Part shown: piece by piece, positions 1-7,479 of the stretch | How positions within the stretch are numbered: position 1 is the stretch's first letter | How the letters are laid out: the number at the start of each line of letters is the position of its first letter | Position numbers and translations under genes: made by a program | Notes under the pieces: generated by a model | Database searches by the model: none | What the model was told of the DNA's origin: nothing | The model's input: only the letters and a program-made list of their open reading frames with translations | Source of the DNA: an uncultured Acetatifactor sp. | GTDB lineage: Bacteria > Bacillota > Clostridia > Lachnospirales > Lachnospiraceae | Direction: 5' to 3' | Assembly: GCA_947631715.1 (NCBI GenBank) | Contig: CANRMK010000070.1 | Span: 1 to 9,417, forward strand | Length of the DNA: 9,417 nucleotides

Positions 1-800
1 CTGTCGTTAAAATACCGGTTTATGTATGCGCCGATCAGCATCAGGTACATGCAGAAGTACATCCACAGAAGCACGATGATGATAATGGCAAGGCTGCCGT
101 AAATACCATAGGAATTTCCGTATGTCACATAAAGGGAAAAGCCCCAGGAGAACACGCTCCACATCACTGCAGAAAATACCGCCCCGGGGACCTGCTCCTT
201 AAACTTAAGCTTCCGGTCAGGCACATAGGCATAGATCGCCGCGAACAAAAGCGTCAGGATAAACCATACCAGGAGAAATCTGAAATTCATCGCGAAAGAG
301 ACTACCTGCCGCATGTGCGGGATCCGATACAGCGCCAGATTCACAAGCTGATTCCCGAATACCATAAGGAACAGGGACAGGATCACCACCAACAGCATCA
401 CCACCGTATAAAAAGAGGCAATGAGCCGGACCACAAAATAATTCCGCTTCTCCTCCACGCCGTTGACAGCATTCAACCCCTGCATCAGCGCCATCACGCC
501 CTTTGCAGCTGACCAGACAGTGGCGATGACAGCCACCGACAGGATTCCCGCCGATTTGTCATAGACATCGCTGATCACGCTTTCCGCCAGCGGGTCCACC
601 ATTTCCGGCGTGATCTCCGTCACAGCCGTCACCAGGTCCTCCTCCGTCAGCGGCGTATAGGGAATGATGGTACATACCATCATCAGCATCGGCACCACCG
701 ACAAAAAGAAAAAGAAAGCGATACTGGCCGCATAGGCGTTGATATTCCGTTTCTTCATTTCCCCTGAGAAATCCATCAGGGTCGCAATGAGCTTTAGCAC
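1..800 (-). CDS. YihY/virulence factor BrkB family membrane protein (3' end beyond window)
   Basis: Integral membrane protein of the YihY/BrkB family (once misnamed ribonuclease BN); the molecular function of the family is not settled. Read from a GTG at 800, the frame stays open for 266 codons to the window edge, so the C-terminus is missing. Visible hydrophobic segments lie near residues 24-46, 87-109, 125-150, 173-192, 208-228 and 236-261. The family hallmark is seen near residues 232-262: a YGIYGSLAII stretch, then LLWMYFCMYLMLIGAYINR, matching the usual glycine-rich loop followed by a Trp-containing helix ending in a polar G-A-x-x-N. The N-terminal part (INAYAASIAFFFFLSVVPML, residues 20-39) is also typical. 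The GTG is chosen because AGGAGA lies 8 nt upstream; an ATG eight codons later (776) has no such site. The gene starts 12 nt after the spoIID stop, so the two are very probably cotranscribed and translationally coupled. Confidence 0.9.
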   Translation of the reverse strand, partial: MLKLIATLMDFSGEMKKRNINAYAASIAFFFFLSVVPMLMMVCTIIPYTPLTEEDLVTAVTEITPEMVDPLAESVISDVYDKSAGILSVAVIATVWSAAKGVMALMQGLNAVNGVEEKRNYFVVRLIASFYTVVMLLVVILSLFLMVFGNQLVNLALYRIPHMRQVVSFAMNFRFLLVWFILTLLFAAIYAYVPDRKLKFKEQVPGAVFSAVMWSVFSWGFSLYVTYGNSYGIYGSLAIIIIVLLWMYFCMYLMLIGAYINRYFND

Positions 801-808
801 CGCACCGT

Positions 809-814
809 TCTCCT
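809..814 (-). promoter_or_regulatory. Ribosome binding site setting the GTG start of the YihY gene
   Basis: AGGAGA read on the minus strand, 8 nt before the GTG at 800. It overlaps the TAG stop codon of the upstream spoIID-like gene, the arrangement expected for termination-reinitiation coupling. Confidence 0.75.
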
Positions 815-2795
815 ACTCATAGACATTTCTGATCTCACACCCCGCATAGAAGAACAGCAGGATGTCCCCAGCCTGAAAGCCGCTCTGCGCCATCTGCCTT
901 GCGCCGTTCTGGCTCATGCCGACGCCGTGGCCAAAGCCGCCCCCGGCTAGAGTATATGCTACCACATTTCCTTTCTCTTTTCCAGTGGCGATCACAAAAA
1001 AGCCGCTGGGAAGCAGAGTTGGGCTCTGCACGCTGCTATGATCCTGCTTCTCCACGAGGCTTTTCCCGTCGTTCAATACATAACGTATGTTATGTTCCGA
1101 TATCACCTTGTAAGTGCCGCCCTCCGATACGATCACAAGCTCCTCCGCCACACCTCCGGCGCCTCTCTTTTCGATATAGAGATCCTTTACCTTCCCGAGC
1201 TTCCCGATCTTTTTGCTCACATACTCTCCGTTCTCCAAAGTCAGGATCAGTTTTTCGTTGGCCGCATACCGGTCCTTCAGCACCTCTTCCATATGCTTTG
1301 TGTCCAGCTTTTCCACGTTATAGACCCACCGGTACCAGCCTTCCCCCGCCTCAAAGTCATCCTCATTCACGGACGTGATAAAATCGGCAAATGTCTTTTC
1401 GTCCTGAAGCCTGGCGCCAATGTCGTCTTTCGGAGGCTCAATGCCGTCAGACATGGCCGACACTTCCCGGGCCATGGAGCTGCGGCTTAAGCTCTTCGCC
1501 TCAAGATAAGGGATCTGGGACATTCGTTCCGTCTTCCACACGGTCTCATCGCTCCCCACGCCGCAGGAGGTGGAATAATAATAGGTCTCCGCCAGGCTGC
1601 CGTCCGGCGTATAGAGCAGCTGTCCGTAAGTCTCGCGCACCGCCGTATTTGTACTTTCATGCTCCGCGATATTATTGTACACCTGATAGGAAGTACTATC
1701 GTCCACATGCGCGCCGTACTGGGGGTATCCCGCATGCAGCATATGTCCGTAGGCGTAAGTCCTGGCACAGACTGCCTGGGCTTTCAGAGCCTCCGTCGGA
1801 TAGCCGGAGGGCATTTCGCTGGGCACTACCTGATAGAGATATTCTTCCAGGGGGAGCTGATTGATGAGCACCATTCCCTGATCCGTCGAAATGATCTCCA
1901 TCCGCCCCCGGTATGAGGGCTTCCCCTGGCTCCGGCCTACATTGTCCAGCAGGATCCTTCCCGTCAGCACGTCCGGCACCACAAAGACCCTGCCCTCCCG
2001 GAAATGCTCATCGTCCGCCTCTATGGAAAAGACCTCCCCCGGGGCATATGTCTCCCGGTCGCCGCTGTCCTCCTCTCCATAAATCACGGTGTAGGAGGCA
2101 TCCGATGTAAGCTCCAGCTTTTGGTGAAAGATTCCCTCATAGTTCGAGTTCTTGATCAGCACTCTGATGGATTCCATCGCCTCCTCCCGCGCCATGAGGA
2201 TTCCGCAGATCTCACCGTTATCCATGCAGAAATCTGCGTTGTCATAGCCAAAGAGCAGGTCCTTTGCCGTACACACCGCAAGTCCTCCATACAGGCGGTA
2301 CCCCCTGTAATCCTTTGCCAGGGGTATCTTCCCGTACCCCTCTATCTCAACGCCGCTCTCGTCCGCACTGAGGACCTTGCCGCTTATCTTCTCTGATCTT
2401 ACCGTGATGTTCGTCACTTTCCCGTCCGTCAGCTCCACGTCCGCCAGCTGCTCCTGGATGGGCGTCTCCGGCTGATAGAGCGCCGTTTCTCCTTTTGGGG
2501 CATCGTCTGCGCCCTCAAAAAGGTACTGCTCCCTGTTCCCGTCCCGGAAAAGGATAACGCCGTCCTCCTGCTGCTCCAGGATCCAGACATTGGTCAATGT
2601 GCGGACCACCGGTATATGGGGCGTGGCAGTCACATCAGGCGCAGGGCCGCCAGGCTCCCTCTCATCCTGCCTCCCTGAAAAAAACAGCAGTTTCCCCAAA
2701 ACAAGCACAATGATCAAAAGAATTCCCAACAGACATATGTAAGCTTTCATCTGCATTCTCTGGGACTTGTTCAGTCCCCATCTGTCACGTCCCAA
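813..2795 (-). CDS. SpoIID/LytB domain protein, long membrane-anchored form
   Basis: Probable cell-wall protein related to SpoIID (a lytic transglycosylase that works on peptidoglycan during engulfment) and LytB (amidase enhancer). The 660-residue protein has a short basic N-terminus, one membrane segment at about residues 19-39, a Pro/Glu-rich linker, and a beta-rich region of about 230 residues I do not recognise. The SpoIID domain follows from about residue 298. Its core is LPLEEYLYQVVPSEMP; E327 lies in the PSEMP motif, which holds the catalytic Glu in SpoIID proteins. A YYYSTSCG segment is at 405-412, and the C-terminal signature GGGFGHGVGMSQNGA is at 618-632. Classical SpoIID is roughly 340 residues, so this is nearly twice the length, with extra sequence both before the domain and within it (about 430-600). 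The start is TTG: GGAGGG lies 7 nt upstream and an in-frame TAA five codons further upstream. Membrane-anchored and outward-facing location is inferred. It may be a sporulation SpoIID or a vegetative paralogue; I cannot decide, so no symbol is given. Confidence 0.9.
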   Translation of the reverse strand: MGRDRWGLNKSQRMQMKAYICLLGILLIIVLVLGKLLFFSGRQDEREPGGPAPDVTATPHIPVVRTLTNVWILEQQEDGVILFRDGNREQYLFEGADDAPKGETALYQPETPIQEQLADVELTDGKVTNITVRSEKISGKVLSADESGVEIEGYGKIPLAKDYRGYRLYGGLAVCTAKDLLFGYDNADFCMDNGEICGILMAREEAMESIRVLIKNSNYEGIFHQKLELTSDASYTVIYGEEDSGDRETYAPGEVFSIEADDEHFREGRVFVVPDVLTGRILLDNVGRSQGKPSYRGRMEIISTDQGMVLINQLPLEEYLYQVVPSEMPSGYPTEALKAQAVCARTYAYGHMLHAGYPQYGAHVDDSTSYQVYNNIAEHESTNTAVRETYGQLLYTPDGSLAETYYYSTSCGVGSDETVWKTERMSQIPYLEAKSLSRSSMAREVSAMSDGIEPPKDDIGARLQDEKTFADFITSVNEDDFEAGEGWYRWVYNVEKLDTKHMEEVLKDRYAANEKLILTLENGEYVSKKIGKLGKVKDLYIEKRGAGGVAEELVIVSEGGTYKVISEHNIRYVLNDGKSLVEKQDHSSVQSPTLLPSGFFVIATGKEKGNVVAYTLAGGGFGHGVGMSQNGARQMAQSGFQAGDILLFFYAGCEIRNVYE

Positions 2796-2802
2796 TACTG
2801 CG

Positions 2803-2808
2803 CCCTCC
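2803..2808 (-). promoter_or_regulatory. Ribosome binding site setting the TTG start of the SpoIID-like gene
   Basis: GGAGGG on the minus strand, 7 nt before TTG at 2795. The next in-frame ATG codons (codons 14 and 16) have no comparable site, so TTG is preferred. Confidence 0.75.
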
Positions 2809-2817
2809 GCTTACCAT

Positions 2818-2847
2818 AAAAGAGCAGCCCGTTCGGACTGCTCTTTT
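2818..2847 (-). terminator. Intrinsic terminator, sequence symmetrical enough to work both ways
   Basis: On the minus strand AAAAGAGCAG pairs with CTGCTCTTTT around a short GC-rich top (CC/GG after one mismatch, loop GAAC). The 3' arm ends in four T. It lies at the end of the structured RNA and only about 10 nt before the SD of the SpoIID-like gene. The A-tract on one side and T-tract on the other mean it could also stop plus-strand transcription. Confidence 0.75.
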
Positions 2848-3046
2848 CTTCTGTCTTTATCCCCAAAATGCCGCCTCCTGTTTTTTGACTCCTAGCAGCG
2901 CTAGGTGGGTGACCGCAGACAGGTTTTTGTCTTCCCTTGCAATCCTCTTTCGAGTGAGGGCTTGACAGCCGCCTGACAATATAGGAATCCCGTTTAAAGT
3001 AAATGTAGGTTCAAAAACGAACAGGAGTTATCGCACATTTCAGGTT
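2818..3046 (-). ncRNA. Structured non-coding RNA, 6S-like (ssrS candidate)
   Basis: A stand-alone transcription unit on the minus strand: consensus-like promoter (3053-3081), about 229 nt, then an intrinsic terminator, with no convincing ORF. The core folds as a long interrupted rod. The closing stem pairs 2982-2989 with 2887-2894 (GAUUCCUA/UAGGAGUC, 8 bp including one U-G). Inside it, 2972-2975 pairs with 2920-2923, 2964-2967 with 2928-2931, 2957-2960 with 2934-2937, and the tip is CUC-GAAA-GAG (2945-2954). On the plus strand the closing stem would carry a C-A mismatch instead of the U-G wobble, which favours the minus strand. The 3' side of the large bubble can also form a local hairpin (CCUAGC-GCU-GCUAGG). 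Rod, asymmetric central bubble, own promoter and terminator are what 6S RNA looks like in Firmicutes; 6S RNA binds sigma-A RNA polymerase. The RNA is the firm part, the 6S identity is my pattern match. Alternative: a terminating riboswitch leader of the SpoIID-like gene. Confidence 0.6.
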
Positions 3047-3052
3047 AATTCT

Positions 3053-3081
3053 ATTATAACCAATATGAGGCACAAATACAA
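3053..3081 (-). promoter_or_regulatory. Sigma-A promoter of the structured RNA
   Basis: Minus strand: -35 TTGTAT (3076-3081), 17-bp spacer, -10 TATAAT (3053-3058, perfect). Start point expected near 3046. It begins about 18 nt beyond the pckA stop codon, and no terminator is visible between pckA and this promoter, so pckA transcripts may also read into the RNA. Confidence 0.75.
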
Positions 3082-3099
3082 CAGAATATTTTTCCAGCT

Positions 3100-4704
3100 T
3101 TATGCCTGAGGACCTGCGGATACCAGAGCCTTGCCTGCATCGTTGCCCTCGTACTTTGCAAAGTTCTTCAAAAATCTCTGGGCCAGATCCTTTGCCTTCT
3201 CCTCCCACTGGGAAGCGTCAGCATAGGTATTCCGGGGATCCAGAATGTTGGTATCCACTCCGGGCAGCTCGGTGGGCACCTCAAAGTTGAAGTAAGGGAT
3301 CTTCTTGGTGGACGCTTTCTCGATATCGCCGTTCAAGATAGCGTCGATGATGCCGCGGGTGTCCTTGATGGAAATGCGCTTGCCGGTTCCGTTCCATCCG
3401 GTGTTTACCAGGTAAGCCTTAGCGCCGTTCGCCTCCATCTTCTTTACCAGCTCCTCTGCATACTTGGTGGGATGCAGCTCCAGGAATGCCTGGCCGAAGC
3501 ATGCGGAGAAAGTAGGGGTAGGCTCAGTAATGCCGCGCTCGGTACCTGCCAGCTTTGCGGTAAAGCCGGACAGGAAGTAGTACTGGGTCTGCTCCGGAGT
3601 CAGGATAGACACAGGAGGCAGCACGCCAAATGCGTCAGCGGACAGGAAGATCACGTTCTTAGCCGCAGGTGCAGCGGAAACAGGGCGGACGATCTTCTCG
3701 ATGTGGTCGATGGGATAAGACACACGGGTGTTCTCGGTCACGCTCTTGTCGTTGAAATCAATCTTGCCGCTCTCATCCAGGGTAACATTCTCAAGAAGAG
3801 CATTTCTCTTGATGGCATTGTAGATATCGGGCTCGGAATCCTTATCCAGGTTGATCACCTTTGCATAGCAGCCGCCCTCGAAGTTGAACACGCCCTTGTC
3901 GTCCCAGCCGTGCTCGTCATCACCGATCAGCAGACGCTTGGGATCGGTGGAAAGGGTGGTCTTGCCGGTTCCGGACAGACCGAAGAAGATGGCGGTGTTC
4001 TCACCGTTCATATCGGTGTTTGCAGAGCAGTGCATGGAAGCGATGCCCTTTAACGGCAGATAGTAGTTCATCATGGAGAACATGCCCTTCTTCATCTCTC
4101 CGCCGTACCAGGTGTTGATGATCACCTGCTCCCTGCTGGAAATGTTGAAAGCAACGCAGGTCTCGGAGTTAAGGCCCAGCTCCTTATAGTTGTCAACCTT
4201 TGCCTTGGAAGCGTTATATACAACGAAATCAGGCTCAAAGTCCTTAAGCTCTGCCTCTGAGGGCTGAATGAACATGTTCTTGATAAAGTGAGCCTGCCAT
4301 GCCACCTCAACGATGAAGCGCACTGCCATGCGGGTATCCTTGTTAGCACCGCAGAAAGCGTCCACTACGAAAAGCCTCTTGTTGGAGAGCTCTTTCTTAG
4401 CGATATCCTTTACAGCCGCCCAGGTCTCCTCGCTCATGGGGTGGTTGTCGTTCTTGTACTCATCGGAAGTCCACCAAACGGTGTCCTTGGAATTCTGATC
4501 CATTACGATATACTTATCTTTCGGGGAACGTCCGGTATAGATACCGGTCATTACATTGACTGCACCCAGTTCGCTGACCTGTCCCTTCTCATATCCCTCC
4601 AGACCGGGCTCGGTCTCCTCCTCAAACAGCATCTCATAGGACGGATTGTACACGATCTCCCTGGTGCCGGTGATGCCATACTTGCTCAAATTGATCTCTG
4701 CCAT
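3100..4704 (-). CDS. pckA: Phosphoenolpyruvate carboxykinase (ATP), EC 4.1.1.49
   Basis: Cytosolic enzyme interconverting oxaloacetate + ATP with phosphoenolpyruvate + CO2 + ADP. In fermenting gut anaerobes it can run either as gluconeogenesis or as CO2-fixing PEP carboxylation. Its 534 residues match the bacterial ATP-type family. Visible motifs in order: TGIYTGRSPKDKYIV (53-67, substrate-binding Arg), WYGGEMKKGMFS (199-210) and SMHCSAN (223-229, Lys and His metal ligands), the P-loop GLSGTGKTT (242-250), the acidic LIGDDEHGW (259-267), FEGGCYAK (275-282), LSADAFGVLPPVS (354-366) and NTGWNGTGKRISIKDTR (434-450). All key residues look intact. The ATG at 4704 has AGAGG 8 nt upstream. The gene has its own strong promoter and an unremarkable leader; no coding partner is close, so it is probably monocistronic. 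The tail (GNDAGKALVSAGPQA) looks normal for clostridial members, which is recollection rather than a comparison. Confidence 0.98.
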   Translation of the reverse strand: MAEINLSKYGITGTREIVYNPSYEMLFEEETEPGLEGYEKGQVSELGAVNVMTGIYTGRSPKDKYIVMDQNSKDTVWWTSDEYKNDNHPMSEETWAAVKDIAKKELSNKRLFVVDAFCGANKDTRMAVRFIVEVAWQAHFIKNMFIQPSEAELKDFEPDFVVYNASKAKVDNYKELGLNSETCVAFNISSREQVIINTWYGGEMKKGMFSMMNYYLPLKGIASMHCSANTDMNGENTAIFFGLSGTGKTTLSTDPKRLLIGDDEHGWDDKGVFNFEGGCYAKVINLDKDSEPDIYNAIKRNALLENVTLDESGKIDFNDKSVTENTRVSYPIDHIEKIVRPVSAAPAAKNVIFLSADAFGVLPPVSILTPEQTQYYFLSGFTAKLAGTERGITEPTPTFSACFGQAFLELHPTKYAEELVKKMEANGAKAYLVNTGWNGTGKRISIKDTRGIIDAILNGDIEKASTKKIPYFNFEVPTELPGVDTNILDPRNTYADASQWEEKAKDLAQRFLKNFAKYEGNDAGKALVSAGPQA

Positions 4705-4799
4705 CTGTTTTACCTCTTTTCTTATTATTTTGTTATTTTGTTAGATCATCCTGCATAAATCCTGCTGTCACATGATTTACATTTTTTAACATCTTTTGT

Positions 4800-4828
4800 A
4801 TTATCTCAAACATGCCTTTAAAAGTCAA
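4800..4828 (-). promoter_or_regulatory. Sigma-A promoter of pckA
   Basis: Minus strand: -35 TTGACT (4823-4828), 17-bp spacer, -10 GATAAT (4800-4805). Expected start near 4793 gives a leader of about 88 nt before the ATG at 4704. The leader is AT-rich and contains two copies of GCAGGAT 11 nt apart (4748-4754 and 4759-4765). I see no riboswitch fold in it. Confidence 0.8.
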
Positions 4829-4848
4829 TAAAGGGTTGCAAATTTAAT

Positions 4849-6699
4849 TTAATTTTTTCTGCATTCCATATGATGTTTCAGCATAAAATACAGACCCCAA
4901 TCCTGGTCATTGGCATACGGGTCGTAGTATTCCGCCCTTTCACCGTTCACTGTTACCGGATAAACATATGCGCAGGACGCGCTTCCGTCTGGCATAAACA
5001 GGCTCATTACGCCTCTGAAAGAATATTCTGCTTTTTTCAGATATTCATTATCGCCAGTGATCCGCGCATAATCGGAGTACACGTTTGCCGTAAGCGCACT
5101 CCAGTAATGCGGGAACACGTCTCCGTACATTCTTCTTTTTCCAAACCAGTACCCGTCCCAATGACGGATCGCCGTTTCATATAAATGATGATCCGGCTGC
5201 GATCCGTTGAACAATTCAAGCACGTCAATCTGCCTTTTTGCCGCGTTAAGATATCTTTCATCATTTGTGAGCATATACGCCTTTAACAAAATATCCGCCG
5301 CTGGAGCGACTATGCTTTGCTCGTAATTCACCTCCGAACCCGGATAATCTGTTCCGGTTTCGGCAATTCGGTCTGCGTGACGAAGAAATTGCTCAGTCAA
5401 TTTTTCAACGCTCATATCCTCGGATTTCATAAGATCTGTCAATTCGGCTATCGGCAGTTCTATCGGATAAAATTCCGCCCCGCCATTTGCGTAATAATTC
5501 ATTATGATTTTATATGCGGTGGTCAGATAAACGCGCTTTCTATACAATTTGTACAATTCGACATAAAACAGGGCGAACCACGGCGCGTTGTACAAACGCT
5601 TATAGCTGTCGTCCCGCATATAATCATTATACACTTCGCCCGTTTCCTCATTTACAAGTTCCCGCTGCACATATTCCGCATAATCTGAGAGCGATCTTCC
5701 CATGTCCGCGTCATACTTCGTCTGAAGATACAACGCGATCAAAAGCCCCATCCCTATCCGTTCCCGACCGCCGTTATGATCATAGACCGTAGAATAAAAC
5801 AGCGAATCATTCTCGTTGTCATAGATCAGGTATGCTCCGTTAAGCCTGCTGCTTTCATTGCGGTACTGCTGCTTCTTTGTGATAAACCTGCAGCGCGACG
5901 CTGCCAACTCGGTGAACGGCGGTAAAACAAGCAGCCGCAGATATGTGTGAACACCGCCAATACATATTTGATATTTCAATTCTCCGAAAACATCGGTTGC
6001 CGTCTGAAAGAAAAGCGAATTATTATTGACTGTAAAATCTATTTCTTCATCATTGAGCAATATCTGAGCGTCATTTTTCGTAAAAGGAAAATTAGTATGA
6101 ATCTCAATATTCGAGGTTTCGCCGCCGAACAGCACATATTTATCCGCGCGGACATCAAGAAATTTTTCACAATATCGAGCCGCTTTTCTATAAAAATCTT
6201 CCTTGCCGCCGTGAAAGAACAGCGTCCATGAAACTGTGCAGCTTTCGCCCGGAGCAAGTGAAAACGGAGACGGATGCAGAATGAAATCGCCCCTGTCATT
6301 GCTTGCTCTTTTTATATCGCGCTCGACACTGTACCCGCCGATCGAACCGCTGTTAAGCACAAGCCCCATATGCGGCGCTTCGCCGCCCATTCTCAGCGCC
6401 ATAACATACGCTGTTTCGCCACCGCACCAGATATGCGTATGGCATTTGTTTGTCATACATTCTTCGGCAGAAGTGTAATCATCGTTAAACGGAGTATATA
6501 TACCAATATCGGTAATGCGGGTAAAGATATCCTTGGCGGTGTTGTTCGTAAAAATATATTCCTCTTTTACAATATCGCCGCGCTTTTCGCTTCTCACCTC
6601 AACATCCAGCGGTTGAACGCATTTTACCGTGCCCCATTCGACAGTTCCTTCTAACCAATTGAAGGCATAGATATCGTGTGGATTTATAAATTCGTTCAT
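4849..6699 (-). CDS. Six-hairpin glycosidase-like protein, family not assigned
   Basis: A 616-residue protein without signal peptide or membrane segment, so probably cytoplasmic. I read two parts: a beta-rich N-terminal domain (about 15-265; e.g. VEVRSEKRGDIVKEEYIFTN, FSLAPGESCTVSWTLFFHGG) and a helical C-terminal domain (about 270-612). The second part has repeated amphipathic helix pairs with aromatic/Asp-rich loops (APWFALFYVELYKLYRK, 372-388; NYEQSIVAPAADILLKAYML, 458-477; FPHYWSALTANVYSDYARIT, 529-548; YYDPYANDQDWGLYFML, 591-607), the layout of an (alpha/alpha)6 barrel as in six-hairpin glycosidases. Candidate acidic catalytic residues cluster in the loops at D514, D527, E590, D593, D598 and D600, but I cannot name the pair. 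By analogy it would cut imported oligosaccharides, possibly uronic-acid containing; that is inference. No transporter, regulator or other sugar gene is adjacent. AGGAGA lies 8 nt before the ATG. It ends 20 nt before the -35 of pckA. Base composition is AT-richer than pckA. Confidence 0.7.
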   Translation of the reverse strand: MNEFINPHDIYAFNWLEGTVEWGTVKCVQPLDVEVRSEKRGDIVKEEYIFTNNTAKDIFTRITDIGIYTPFNDDYTSAEECMTNKCHTHIWCGGETAYVMALRMGGEAPHMGLVLNSGSIGGYSVERDIKRASNDRGDFILHPSPFSLAPGESCTVSWTLFFHGGKEDFYRKAARYCEKFLDVRADKYVLFGGETSNIEIHTNFPFTKNDAQILLNDEEIDFTVNNNSLFFQTATDVFGELKYQICIGGVHTYLRLLVLPPFTELAASRCRFITKKQQYRNESSRLNGAYLIYDNENDSLFYSTVYDHNGGRERIGMGLLIALYLQTKYDADMGRSLSDYAEYVQRELVNEETGEVYNDYMRDDSYKRLYNAPWFALFYVELYKLYRKRVYLTTAYKIIMNYYANGGAEFYPIELPIAELTDLMKSEDMSVEKLTEQFLRHADRIAETGTDYPGSEVNYEQSIVAPAADILLKAYMLTNDERYLNAAKRQIDVLELFNGSQPDHHLYETAIRHWDGYWFGKRRMYGDVFPHYWSALTANVYSDYARITGDNEYLKKAEYSFRGVMSLFMPDGSASCAYVYPVTVNGERAEYYDPYANDQDWGLYFMLKHHMECRKN

Positions 6700-6800
6700 C
6701 TTTAAACTCTCCTAAAAATAATGTCAAAATTTTATATTATTTATATAAAGTTTTATTGCAGTCACTCAATAAACTAAGCGGAAAGTTGATACGAATATTG

Positions 6801-6830
6801 CATATACTTTGTAATGATCTCCATTGTCAA
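6801..6830 (-). promoter_or_regulatory. Candidate promoter for the six-hairpin protein gene
   Basis: Minus strand: perfect -35 TTGACA (6825-6830), 18-bp spacer, weak -10 TATATG (6801-6806), about 100 nt before the start codon. A second possibility nearer the gene is TTGAGT - 18 bp - TATAAA (about 6739-6768). The 176-nt intergenic region is very AT-rich near the gene and holds nothing else I can name; no terminator hairpin follows the lipoprotein gene. Confidence 0.4.
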
Positions 6831-6875
6831 ATAGTCGTCCGATCGACATTTTATACGTAAGTACTGAGCATGCCA

Positions 6876-7466
6876 TTATTGTATACTCTGAAGGAGCCGG
6901 TTTTTACTCACAGATACGCTCAAACTGATGTATTTAAATTCACCGTTTAAACTGAACCTTGACAAAGTCAAAAGCGTTTCCTGGCTGTTTGGATCCTCCC
7001 ACAAATAGTTTTCGCTTTCCGAAGTAATATTCAGGTTTTCCGAAGCGCCGGTCTGAACACTTTCCTCGACCGTGCCATACAGGCTGAACAACTCCTCCTT
7101 CAAAGACGACCAGAATCGATCTCTTTCGCTTTCCCTGGGCATAAAGCGAAGCGTAACGGTGTATAATCTATCCGATCCGTATTCACAGGTAATGGAAGCT
7201 GTCTCGTTATCCCATGTGTACGCATTCTCCGCGCTGTATATCTGGAAGTCTCCGGCTGTATCCGGCTGTCCAAAGGCAATACCCAGCGTCTCCTGCACCG
7301 TATCGGGACTGCTTTCCCATCCCAGGTCATAAAATTGAAATTCTCCCGAACTGCTTTGAAGTCGGTCCATCTCCAGGCTTATGGCCTTCTCCCCGCCGGC
7401 GCACCCTGTCATTAACATGGAAACAATACTGGTTACGACAACTAAAACTGCAGCTGCTCTTCTCAT
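6876..7466 (-). CDS. Small lipoprotein of unknown function
   Basis: A 196-residue secreted lipoprotein. The N-terminus MRRAAAVLVVVTSIVSMLMTGC is a basic tip, a hydrophobic core and a lipobox-like LMTGC, so Cys22 is the likely lipidated residue and the protein would sit on the outer face of the membrane. The mature part (about 175 residues) is polar with alternating hydrophobic strands and one internal Cys in a SITCEYGSD segment. The stretch LGWESSPDTVQETLG resembles the short 'W-G-x-s-x-x-x-V-x-x-x-L-G' strand-helix unit of small SmpA/BLIP-like beta proteins, but the likeness is weak and I do not assign a family. The ATG at 7466 is chosen over a GTG two codons earlier (7472) because AGGAG is 8 nt before the ATG but only 2 nt before the GTG. 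It has its own strong promoter. The gene seems a stand-alone unit. Confidence 0.8.
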   Translation of the reverse strand: MRRAAAVLVVVTSIVSMLMTGCAGGEKAISLEMDRLQSSSGEFQFYDLGWESSPDTVQETLGIAFGQPDTAGDFQIYSAENAYTWDNETASITCEYGSDRLYTVTLRFMPRESERDRFWSSLKEELFSLYGTVEESVQTGASENLNITSESENYLWEDPNSQETLLTLSRFSLNGEFKYISLSVSVSKNRLLQSIQ

Positions 7467-7474
7467 ATTCACGA

Positions 7475-7479
7475 CTCCT
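7475..7479 (-). promoter_or_regulatory. Ribosome binding site setting the ATG start of the lipoprotein gene
   Basis: AGGAG on the minus strand with an 8-nt spacer to ATG 7466. The alternative GTG at 7472 would leave only 2 nt. Confidence 0.75.

Noticed and set aside
899..1864. Plus-strand open frames (899-1378 and 1391-1864) inside the SpoIID-like gene
   Set aside because: They lie antisense to a clearly conserved gene, lack ribosome binding sites, and are Arg/Ser/Pro-rich products typical of GC-rich shadow frames.
2886..2925. T-box-like string (AGGTGGGTGACCGC) on the plus strand
   Set aside because: It differs from the T-box antiterminator consensus, there is no specifier stem or downstream aminoacyl-tRNA or amino-acid gene on the plus strand, and pairing favours the minus strand.
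3472..4053. 193-codon plus-strand open frame antisense to pckA
   Set aside because: Shadow of a fully conserved pckA; no SD and no family features in the translation.
4748..4765. Two GCAGGAT copies 11 nt apart in the pckA leader
   Set aside because: Seven-base repeats are weak evidence; mentioned with the promoter but not claimed as an operator.
4765..4785. Possible catabolite-response (cre) or CRP-like site in the pckA leader (TGTAAATCATGTGACA)
   Set aside because: It lacks the central CG of the cre consensus and is only a poor palindrome.
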